Assembly: GCA_914767715.1 (NCBI GenBank)
Contig: OU612072.1
Coordinates: 13,022,001-13,082,000, forward strand
Length of the DNA stretch: 60,000 nucleotides
Direction of reading: 5' to 3'
Origin: Membranipora membranacea
Taxonomy: Eukaryota; Bryozoa; Gymnolaemata; Cheilostomatida; Membraniporidae
The notes under the pieces: model-generated
Told to the model about the DNA's origin: nothing
What the model saw: the letters and a program-made list of their open reading frames with translations, nothing else
Databases searched by the model: none
Position numbers and translations under genes: made by a program
In this document: positions 25,493 through 34,806 of the stretch, in pieces
Layout of the letters: each line of letters starts with the position of its first letter
Position numbering within the stretch: position 1 is the stretch's first letter

Positions 25493-25732
25493 TGTGATCT
25501 GTGCTAATATGCTAGTAAATTGTAGTTATGTTCCCTTTTATTTTATGTTGAGATATCCCATAATCCCATGGTCAAGTCATGTGACATGTAGTTTCAGTTT
25601 CTTTCATAAAGTTTGAGTTGTTGTTTTGCAATTGTAGTGTGGAGAGGATTTTTCTACTGCCTTAGTTAGGCTTTGCAGTTCATGAGAATACAACATTCAG
25701 TATCTTACATATAATCCAGTGTGTCATATTCT
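25493..25732 (+). repeat. 5' LTR
   Basis: It begins TGTGATCTGTGC and ends GTGTCATATTCT. It matches the 3' LTR over all 240 positions except two substitutions (agtaaattg/agtagattg and tatctta/tatatta). The start is fixed by the purine tract next to the 3' copy. A primer-binding site directly after it could not be identified with confidence. Confidence 0.93.
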
Positions 25733-25751
25733 TCAAGCTATTTCGGCAATC

Positions 25752-26519
25752 ATGGTATCCAAGGCTATAAGGTTTTCTGATATCATCAAGAACTATGAGG
25801 ACCAGAAGACAAGTGGTGAGTTCTTTGTTTGGATAGAGAAGCTAGAGCTGGTAGCACAGTTGCAAGGGTTGACAGATCTGCCTAAGTTTGTGCCATTGTT
25901 CTTGTCAGGTCCTGCCTTTTCTGTATATCAACAGTTGAGTGATGAAACTAAGAATGATTATGATTTGTTAAAAGCTGAGTTATCCACTGCTTTCAGCATT
26001 GATCCATTTACAGCGTATGATGAGTTGAAGAGCAGAGTATTAATCGAGAATGAGTCGGTTGATGTGTATTTAGCTGATATAAGGCGGTTGGTGGCATTGA
26101 TGGGTCATGGAAATCATGGTGAGCCTCTGGTCAGGTGTGCATTTGTATCAGGCCTACCTTCTGATGTAGCTATGCAGTTAAAATCTACTGTTAATGTTGA
26201 GAGGTTGGGGCTCGCAGAGTTAGTAGGGAAAGCGCGTGCAATGCTTGCATCAAGGGGAGGCAATTCTGCTTTTGCTTGTGCAGGTGTAAAGTCAAATGTA
26301 AAAGCTGTACAGTGCTTCGTCTGCTCTGGTAATGGGCATGTAGCTCGGGAATGTCCTAACAGGAAAAAGGAGCGGTATGTTAGTGGTCGAGCTCAGCGTG
26401 ATAGAAGATGCTATATATGTGATTCACCCGATCACCTGGCAAACAAATGCCCAAACCGATCGGGAAATGGGACCGGGGCAGTATCTGCGTTGGATACTCG
26501 CCCCGCATCGCAGCAATAG
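25752..26519 (+). CDS. gag: Gag with two CCHC zinc knuckles, 255 aa
   Basis: I start at ATG 25752 (MVSKAIRFSDI), 20 bases after the LTR; an in-frame Met at 25719 would lie inside the LTR. The middle resembles retrotransposon capsid domains (FVPLFLSGPAFSVYQQL, YDELKSRVLIENESVDVYL). Two nucleocapsid zinc knuckles of the form CX2CX4HX4C follow at about residue 188 (CFVCSGNGHVAREC) and 220 (CYICDSPDHLANKC). Gag packages the RNA into virus-like particles. The frame is intact and ends just after the frameshift signal, overlapping pol by about 50 bases. The protein is ordinary in length for a retrotransposon Gag. Confidence 0.9.
   Translation: MVSKAIRFSDIIKNYEDQKTSGEFFVWIEKLELVAQLQGLTDLPKFVPLFLSGPAFSVYQQLSDETKNDYDLLKAELSTAFSIDPFTAYDELKSRVLIENESVDVYLADIRRLVALMGHGNHGEPLVRCAFVSGLPSDVAMQLKSTVNVERLGLAELVGKARAMLASRGGNSAFACAGVKSNVKAVQCFVCSGNGHVARECPNRKKERYVSGRAQRDRRCYICDSPDHLANKCPNRSGNGTGAVSALDTRPASQQ
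26462..26505 (+). promoter_or_regulatory. -1 programmed ribosomal frameshift signal
   Basis: Slippery heptamer G GGA AAT (26462-26468) lies in the correct phase of the gag frame (codons tcg gga aat). After a 5-nt spacer comes a stem-loop. CGGGGC (26474-26479) pairs with GCCCCG (26500-26505), and GTATC (26481-26485) pairs with GATAC (26493-26497), with a 7-nt loop and a small A/TC internal bulge. A -1 slip at this site enters the pol frame at 26468, upstream of the protease. The pattern is that of known -1 sites such as G GGA AAC in retroviruses. Function is inferred. Confidence 0.85.
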
Positions 26520-29428
26520 AGGTGCCATTACCTGTGATAAACATTTTGATCAATGGCGTTCAGTGTAGATCGTTGGTTGACACAGGTTGTCAGCGGACTG
26601 TTGTAACATCTCATGTGATCAAGGTGTTAGGTGCTAAGCACAACTCTAAGCCTAGTGTTGTGACAATGCTCGATGGCAAAACTACTCAGTGTGCAGGAGA
26701 AGTTGACTTGGTGTTAGATACATGTCGTGATTCAGTGAAATTACGATGCTTTGTCGCGTCATCTCTGGTATGTGGATTTTCCGCAATAATAGGTATGGAT
26801 GCTGTCAGAGGTTTAGGTGGAGTAACTGTGAGCTCGAGGAGTGTTCCTCATTTTGGAAATATTGATGAAGGTATGCATATGTCCTTGGTTGCTGCTGTAG
26901 GAGTTTCGGTGGTTCCTTCTCTTGAGGTCGAAGACACTGATTTTAGAGCGATTTATGATGGAAATCAATGGAAGGTCTCTTGGAAATGGAAGGATGAAGA
27001 GCCTACTTTGAGAAATCAAAGAGGCGAGTACAATATCAGTGACAAATGTAGGGCAGGTTATGAGAGAGAGGTTGAGTCATGGATTGAGTGTGGGTGGTTA
27101 GTAGAGCATGATGTTTCAAAACATGGTGAAGTGAAGGGTGTGATACCTATGTTGGCTGCATTTCAGCCAAACAAAGACAGTAAGATAAGGCCTGTTATGG
27201 ACTATGGGAAAGAGTTGAATCAGTACATCAGTAGCAACCCAGGCGTTGATGTTGCTGTATGTCAGGATAAGTTGCGCAAATGGCGCAGATTTGGCTCAAA
27301 CTGTTCTATGCTTGATCTCAAAAAGGCATACCTGCAGTTGTATGTTGAGGATGAGCTGCTGAGGTTCCAGGCAGTTCGTTATAAGAACAACATGTATGTC
27401 ATGACACGGATGGGTTTCGGTTTGAATGTTGCACCGAAAATCATGTCAAAGGTTCTTGGTAAGGTTCTGTCAATGGATAGTGCAGTTGAACACGGTACTG
27501 ATCACTACATAGACGATATCATAGTGGATGAGGACAGAGTATCGGTGGATTGTGTGAGAGCCCATCTTCGAAAGTATGGCTTGGTGACAAAGGAACCTGA
27601 GAGAATGTGTGATGCTAGAGTGCTTGGCTTGCGTGTAAAGCTTACTGAGAGTAATGAGTTGGTCTGGGGTAGGGACAATGAGTACGGTGACATAGCTGAT
27701 GTAGTGACTAAACGAGAGTTGTTCTCGGTGTGTGGTCGCCTCACTGGGCATTATCCTTTAGGTGGATGGCTACGAGTAGCATGCAGCTTTATGAAGAGAC
27801 AGGCAAGTGATTGTGACTGGGATGAGAAGGTTCCCACTCGCGTCAAGGAGATGCTGTTTGAAACTCAGGCAATGCTAGTCATAAGAGACCCTGTTTGTGG
27901 AGTATGGTCTGTGCCTTGTACTGAGGAAGGAGTGATATGGTGTGATGCAAGCGGCCTAGCTGTCGGAGTGATAGTTGAGATAGGTGGTGTGATGGTAGAG
28001 GATGGTTGTTGGTTGAGGAAAGATGATGGCAATCATATCAATGTTGCTGAGTTAGAGGCAGTAGTTAGAGGTTTGAGCTGTGGTATAAAGTGGGAGTTGA
28101 AGTCTATGAAAGTTATGCCAGATTCTGCTACTGTGTATGGCTGGGTGAAATCGGTGATAAATGACAGCAAGCGTCCTAAGGTCGGAGGTCTTGCTGAGCT
28201 GCTTACTAGGAGGAGGTTGAGTATGATCGCTGAGCTAATCGAGTTGTATGACTTACATGTTGAGGTGGTATTGGTCAAGTCAGAGGCTAATCTAGCTGAT
28301 GCACTTACAAGGGTTCCTAAGAAGTGGCTCAAACCTCTAGCTCAGGTTGTATCAGTCGGCTGTGTTGGCGGATACTCTATTGAGGCTGTGCGTGATCTTC
28401 ATGATACTAACCACCTGGGGGTGGAAAGGACCTTTTATCTTTCCAGGTGTAAGTGGGGCGATGCAGTACAAAAAGATGATGTGGTCCAAGCGGTGAAGGA
28501 ATGCCAAGTCTGCAGACGTGTTGATCCAGCACCAGTAAGATGGGAACATGGTGAGCTTTCGGTTGATGAGACATGGTTCAGACTAGCATCAGACATCACT
28601 CATTATGGAGGCAGTCCGTACTTGACCCTAATAGACTGTGGACCTAGCAGATTCTCTATATGGTGACAGCTCACCAATGAGACGACCGAAGCTGTCATAA
28701 AACTACTAGGACAAATCTTCAATGAGCGTGGACCTCCTAAAGAACTGTTAACTGATAATGGATAATGTTATGTGAGCGAGAGGTTCCGTGGATTTATGGC
28801 TAAGTGGAACGTGGACCATATATTCAGTTGTGCCTACAAGAAGCAAGGAAACGGCATAGTAGAGCGGCAACATAGAACAATCAAGAGAATGGTTGCTCGC
28901 TCCGGTGGCTCAGTACAGGATATGGTGTACTGGTACAACTTTTCAGCAAAAGTTGATGGTAGCACTCCGGCGGAATCTATCTACCAATACGGCGGTCAGT
29001 CATTGCCAGATGTGACAGGGAACTCATTCCGTCGACAGAGAGACACTCATCTCAATCCATTCAGTGTCGGAGACAGTGTGTATGTAAAACCTCCTGGTGC
29101 CCGCTGCACGACTACATGGCCAACTGGGGAGGTAACCGCTATCATCTCAAACACTGCTGTTAAGGTTGGTAGCACACCCAGACATGTCAGTGACCTAAGG
29201 CTACGCCAGCATTTCTCTCCAACCAATGAAGAGAATGGACAATCAATTCAAGGCGCTATTGACTATGAGCTAGTTGACCTTGATGGGGAGGATGCATCTG
29301 ATGACGATGCGGGACAGCATGGAAGTGTTAGTGATGCCAGTGACAATAAGAGTGTTGGAGAGCAAGATCATCAAGCCAGGGCCCGTAATCCCCCTCAGCG
29401 ATTCGGTAACAATATTTATGACACCTGA
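26468..29428 (+). pseudogene. pol: Pol: protease, RT, RNase H, integrase (two stops)
   Basis: It is read after the -1 shift. Retropepsin active site DTG is at 26579-26587. RT has LDLKKAYLQL and the catalytic YIDD at 27506-27517. RNase H shows WCDAS, NVAELEA, PDSATVYGW and NLADALTRVP. Integrase has an HHCC finger (His at 28400 and 28412, CQVC at 28502-28513) and then the D,D,E core (SDITHYG, LTDNG, GIVERQHR). The frame is open except for TGA at 28664-28666 and TAA at 28763-28765, both in the integrase core. The frame reads on to 29426-29428. With near-identical LTRs this is a recently dead copy or one with sequencing errors; stop read-through is a less likely option. Confidence 0.88.
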
Positions 29429-29452
29429 TCCGAAGTATGATCTTGAGATCAT

Positions 29453-29459
29453 GGGGAGG
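29453..29459 (+). other. Polypurine tract
   Basis: ggggagg directly abuts the TGTGATC start of the 3' LTR. It is the expected primer for plus-strand DNA synthesis. Confidence 0.8.
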
Positions 29460-29699
29460 TGTGATCTGTGCTAATATGCTAGTAGATTGTAGTTATGTTC
29501 CCTTTTATTTTATGTTGAGATATCCCATAATCCCATGGTCAAGTCATGTGACATGTAGTTTCAGTTTCTTTCATAAAGTTTGAGTTGTTGTTTTGCAATT
29601 GTAGTGTGGAGAGGATTTTTCTACTGCCTTAGTTAGGCTTTGCAGTTCATGAGAATACAACATTCAGTATATTACATATAATCCAGTGTGTCATATTCT
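29460..29699 (+). repeat. 3' LTR
   Basis: It is 240 bp, with two differences from the 5' LTR. It is followed at once by the resumed LINE reverse transcriptase (caaaggcttttgatatc). Confidence 0.93.
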
Positions 29700-30705
29700 C
29701 AAAGGCTTTTGATATCGTCTCGCATCCAAAACTTCTCCTCAAGATGAAAGCCATAGGAATCCATAGATCTACCTGCAACTGGATATCTGAATGGTTATCC
29801 AACCGACTACTCACAGTGACAGTTAATGGTGTCCAATCTTCTTTGCATCATGTTACCTCTGGTGTGCCCCAGGGCAGTGTTCTGGGGCCCCTCCTGTTCT
29901 TATTATATATCAACGACATGCCATCTTGTGTCCATTTTTGTAACCTTAGACTATTTGCAGATGACTCTTTAGCTTTTCACCGAATACAATCACAGGTGGA
30001 TGTGGATCATATGCAGAGCGATCTTGATCGACTAATTGAGTGGGCTAACACCTGGCCGATGAAGTTTAATGTGGATAAGTGTGAGCACATGAGAATACAG
30101 CGTCAAAAACATAACTCAACCCAGGCTAGTTACATGCTCAACAACTCCAAGCTGACTCAAGTCTCCAGTATTAAATATCTTGGTGTACATATAGATGACC
30201 AATTATCCTTCGACAAACACATCAGGGAGATATGTAAAAAAGCCCCTCAAATACTTCATATGTTAATGAGAAATTTGAAAAAAGCTCGTACAAAATCCAG
30301 ATCTATTTGCTATAAATGTATTTGTAGGCCTATACTGGAATACGCTTCTCAAAGCTGGTCGCCTCACTTGGTGAAACACATCGACACTATGGAAGCGATT
30401 AATCAGAAGGCTTTCAGATGGGCTTATCACAAAAAGAAGTCGAATCATATCAGCGATCTCATGTCTCAGTTCGATTGGCAGATCTAGCTGAAAGACGACA
30501 AAATTCCGTTCTAAAATTGTATTTCAAAATCATTGCAGGTTCAGCAGCTGTTGATGAAAGCAAAGTCTCCACAAGCCATATGCACGATCACAACACCCGG
30601 ACAGGTTCTGTTGTTGGTACAATCAACACCAATGTGAAGAAATATGCTTTCAAACAGCGAGTCTACCGATATCTCAACCCAGCTATCCATCGAACTGATT
30701 TATGA
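29700..30705 (+). pseudogene. LINE ORF2, 3' part: RT catalytic core and C-terminus
   Basis: It resumes with SKAFDIVSHPKLL, then TSGVPQGSVLGPLLFLLYIND and the catalytic LFADDSLAFHR. Thumb and C-terminal motifs follow (DKCEHMRIQR, YLGVHIDDQLSFDKHI, RPILEYASQSWSPH). A one-base frameshift near 30475 sends the frame to a stop at 30485-30487. The true C-terminus continues in the next frame (LAERRQNSVLKLYFKI) to a TGA at 30703-30705. Together with 23778-25492 it makes one decayed ORF2. Confidence 0.88.
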
Positions 30706-32280
30706 TAACTGTATATGTTGTTCGTTGTTCGCATTACTATATCCCTTGTTGCTCATTTATCTATTGATCGTTATTGTACTACTGATGACTCATGATATTG
30801 TTTACTGACTTATGACTCACAGTCACACCACTGACTACTCTCATCGACATACTGGACTGTCCTATTTCATTGTATATTAGCCATCCTACTCCGTTTATAA
30901 TTTGTTGCTCTCGTCTTACTCAACTCCAACAATATTTACCAACTCATGAAACAAGTACTCAGTGCTGTTTCGATTGTGCATTTGTTGCCGTTTTCTCGAG
31001 GGCACCAAGCCCCCTTCCCCGTGCTCGGCTCCCGGCGCCCTGTTGTGGTTGATTTTAGTGTATGGGCAAGGACTTGTTACCCTGATCTGGTCCCGAGTGT
31101 GGTGTGGCCTGGTGTCTGATAATCCACTGGAAACCCCTACAGTGTTGTCCCAGATTACTAACAAAAGTTGTCTGTCAATTTCTCCTTATCCTCCCCCTTA
31201 TATGTTAACAACCCACTGCTGAAAACCCTGCGGTTGTGAATGTGACGCCAAAATCCTCCTTAAATTGATCCCTTGCGAGTCGTGGCTGTGAAGCTATAAA
31301 AAATACCTAACTGTTACATCTCTGATGACTGATGTACTGTTAATTACATCCAGATAATCAAGTCTCAATCTGTTATCACTACACAGCATATCGCCCTTGA
31401 AAGGAGACAACTACTCCGATGGCGATCAACCTATTGGAAGAATTGGAAGAATGGTTAGATAAACTAAAAGATAGCTTTTGGTATCTTTTGGAATAAAACC
31501 CTGAGTTTTACTGGGGTGTCCGTCGATTCTCAGCTATAGCCCCCCTCCGTCACCCACACTGCCTGGCCCTACCATTTCAAAACCCATGGATTCAGCCCTC
31601 ATAACCCCTAGAGCCACCAATTATCATCATTGTATATCTATCTTGCTGTGAGAATTGTTTTCTTTCTGTTTTATGAGATCCAAGTTAAAACAAATAAAAG
31701 ACAGTGCGATATTTGAATGATTAATATTCACCATCCACCTCTTCGCCTGGGGAGCAATACACTTGCTTGCTGGCTAAACAATCGTGTTGTTAGGGGTAAC
31801 AGGGATCGTTGACCTCATTTAAAGTATAAGGTTACAGTCTGTTGCATACGGCTAGCTATCACACCGTCCCCTCTCAAGAATGTTCATCTCATTCAAATCA
31901 CAGGCTTCAGCCGAGCAAGTTTGTATTTATAAAGGGCCAGGAAAGTTCCAATATTGCTTTTAACACAGGCTTATGAATAAATTCTCAAAGGACATTTTAA
32001 AAAGTTTCTAACTTTAAATGTCAATCCTGGCAATAGGGAGATGATCAGTAATGATCTATTATGACAACCTCAAAATGGGTCATTACTGACACAAAAAATG
32101 ATGAGTTTAACGCTCGTGGTTCTAGAATCTAGATCATTGTAATAATAAAAATGTGGGTTAAAACTTTTCACACACACCTAAACATTTGTGCTAGCAGCGT
32201 AAAAAGCAATAAAGGATTATTTATGGATCCAATACTGCAGCTCAATGAATCTAATATAATAACTGTTAGTCAGGTGGCAG
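30706..32280. other. LINE 3' UTR candidate, then no recognisable gene
   Basis: The first 500 bases are richer in G+C than the surroundings and probably belong to the LINE 3' UTR; its end could not be fixed. A block at about 32000-32130 (tgtcaatcctggcaatag, aatgatctattatgaca) resembles 21440-21600. Confidence 0.4.
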
Positions 32281-32600
32281 CCTATGCAAAATGTGGCTAG
32301 AAATACAACTTCGTTTGCGATTTTAGAAGGATTAAGTTTGTCAGTTGTTTTTTGTACAGTTTTTCATGCTGATCGCATTGGTAATATTTTACCTTACACA
32401 TAATTGCACAATAAGCCGCTAATTGCAAAAAAACGCTGCCGGTAAAAGGGAAAGTTCTGAAAAAATTATGATATGGTTTTAAAACATCCAAAAAATCTCT
32501 AAGATCATGTCACAATTAGTGCAATTACTAGAAATTTTACAAGGGTCTGCTATAATAAATAACTATGAGCATTGAAAACTGGATTTGTGTGATGGGAGGG
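32281..32600 (+). repeat. Diverged copy of a module also found in the palindrome arms
   Basis: Shared blocks with 45140-45740 and, inverted, with 50640-51230 are aatgtggctaga, acaacttc, tgcacaata, aaaagggaaagt, gatatggtt and gggtctgctat. This shows that the module is a dispersed repeat, not unique to the palindrome. Confidence 0.75.
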
Positions 32601-33367
32601 TCAACTATCACATGCCTTTTCTATAACTAAGTTCTTAAAAGCCCCCCTCAACTGTGTTCGGGACGGAGCTCTGGCCGCCAAAGGCTAGAGAGCAATTAAG
32701 GGCCCTGGAATTCAAAGTGCCTAGGTTTTGTAGGGGGGGGGGGCATCTTTGGTGAAAGTTTACAAGCAGATCACCCAGAGACTAAAACAGTTAACCTAGA
32801 TACGCAGCATGGCAACAACTAGTTTAGTACTTTGTGAGTCGGCTAGCTGTCTCTGAACAAAGCCCCATAAAACCTTAATTGATTAGGATAAAACTTATTT
32901 TAGTTGAAAAATGTAGACCATTTCTAAACACACTTGGGAAAAAACTTAAGGTTTTTGTTTGTTATGATTTAACTCATCATACAATCTAGGCGCTTGTTGA
33001 TTTTTCATGACATAAATATTCCACTCTTAATCCACACGACTGCAACTTCAAGTCAGCTACCTGTATATCAATGACCAAATCCAAAACTATGTCATGTACC
33101 GTTAAACCTTTTTGCTCCAGACAGATATTATTGGTTAACTGCTGATAGGATGTCGCATACACTGTATGCATCACACTCAAAGGTCGTGACTTTTGAGTGT
33201 ATATTGCACTGTCATTGTTGCTATGGTCCTAAAAGGATTAATCGTTTTACTCATCCGCTTTGTCTTTCATTCTTTGCCAATTCATTACCATCTAAATGCG
33301 GAGGTTGGTCATCAAAAAAATGACGTATCATCCCACCCTTTTCTGTTTTTACAACCTATTTATACAG

Positions 33368-33510
33368 GTCAGTTTAAAGGACAGTGCCGTTTTTGCGAAG
33401 GATCAGTTACATGTGTGCAGTTACGATTGGGAGTCAAGTGTGACAGTTACAACTTGACATTACAATTTACCAGTTGCCTGGGGCATTTGCCCCAGGAACT
33501 AGGTCAGTAA
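33368..33510 (+). CDS. Candidate terminal exon of a cysteine-containing protein
   Basis: An acceptor (cctatttatacag) is followed by an open frame in phase 1 that encodes QFKGQCRFCEGSVTC and then CDSYNLTLQFTSC. The TAA stop at 33508-33510 overlaps an AATAAA poly(A) signal at 33509-33514. I could not link upstream exons, so this may be chance. No family was recognised. Confidence 0.3.
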
Positions 33511-33514
33511 TAAA

Positions 33515-34806
33515 ATCATCAAACTGCCGAAAAACTGCATTCAGTATTATAAAGTAAAATGATATGAACTCTGCCAGCAGTGAAATCTTTGATCTTTCCT
33601 GATCCGACAATTGGTGCCAAACCGAGTGAGGAGAGAACTTCACACCTTCAGAAGATGAGACTGATAGCGTTGAATATACAAGAAAGAGGATGGAGATTGT
33701 GGACTTGGAGGAAAACGTCTTTGGAGTAGATGATATAATACAAGCAATATAATGGAACCATATGTGTCTACATCGTCTACATTATTATAAGGAGAAATGG
33801 AGATGGACTTTTTAGATGATGTAGAGACAAAACATATGGAGGCTGATATACTAGTGATGACATTTGATCTTCTGCTCCTGATTCACCAACTGTCAAGGTA
33901 CATCTGCAATTTCCTGATTTTAATCAACAAGTTCTATTCAGTCTCAGTCTACAACAAACTAATCTGATGGTGTGAACACTGTAACTCAAAAAAAGATAAA
34001 AACTGCAATAAAAACATTAGGCAGCCGTAAGCTAAGACCCGCTAAGAGTATGCAGCTGACTACCACCGACTGGCAACTGATCTTCATATAGCAGCAGTAT
34101 TAGTGCAAAGATCAGCACTAAATAATATGGTCACTGTATTAGTTAGGATGTAATGAATTAATTGATATTATTACCATCGACACAACCTTTATCATGCAAT
34201 TTTTATATTTAAGCGTTTGAATTTGCAGGAAAGCAGCATTGCAATATTTCATGAATTTTACACCTTCGTCTGTCCAGTAATCTAAGCAAAGCTAAGGTTC
34301 TTAGATCTAGAGTTGAGAAGAAAGTGGTGTGTTTTTTTGTGGACCTGAAGCAGTTGTTAAGGTTGTTCAGCCATGGAAGGGAATGTCATGAGTTTGTTAT
34401 GACCGTCTTTTATGCATGTCATCTTTGATACGCAACCTAATATTAGCTATTCATGAGAAAGTTGTAATTGTCTGATACTCAGAAAATCTAATATTAGGCC
34501 AGAGCGCATAACATTGAGAGCAATGTGTTGTGAAATCATAATATGTTTTCCATATTGCGTTATTGTTGCTGAAGAATAAAGTTTTCCTAAGTATCACATC
34601 ATTGAGACCTAATCCCTAGCAACAAGCATAATTAAGAAGTTTTATGACTGGTAATTTTGATCATTTTTCTTGACACTTATGTGGACATTAATCAATTCTC
34701 AAATGCCTAAGGTATAATGAAAGTTTCCTTCTCCATTTAAAGCTCAAGGCACAAATAACAAGGACAGGAACCTCCGTGATAGTTAAGACTTCAATGCTAA
34801 TACGCG
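33515..34806. other. No recognisable gene
   Basis: A short open region near 33600-33760 and a tRNA-primer-like ttggtgccaaaccgag at about 33611 hint at a decayed retroelement, but no LTR or domain was found. Confidence 0.35.

Larger units (their letters stand above)
25493..29699 (+). mobile_element. Young LTR retrotransposon, 4.2 kb, inside the LINE
   Basis: It has two 240-bp LTRs, gag, a -1 frameshift signal, a pol with order protease-RT-RNase H-integrase, and a purine tract touching the 3' LTR. I found no clean target-site duplication: the left flank ends gcagtcctt and the right flank begins caaaggctttt. The clade is uncertain. The YIDD RT and DTG protease are general Ty3/BEL features. The region after the RT (TKRELFSVCGRL to PLGGWLRVACSFMKR) resembles BEL/Pao. 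Confidence 0.9.
22600..30720 (+). mobile_element. CR1-like non-LTR retrotransposon, interrupted by an LTR element
   Basis: ORF1 (PHD-like finger) and ORF2 (endonuclease plus RT) lie on the plus strand. ORF2 stops making sense at 25492 and resumes at 29700 with the next RT motif. The RT reads ...PVDLAVL on the left and FSKAFDIVSHPKLL on the right, and these are adjacent in uninterrupted LINE RTs. Both element ends are uncertain. ORF1 and ORF2 each carry single-base frameshifts. Without the insert, the element is about 3.9 kb. Confidence 0.85.

Noticed and set aside
33605-33630. Retroelement primer-binding site (ttggtgccaaaccgag)
   Set aside because: There is no LTR next to it and no coding domain nearby; the motif alone is too short.
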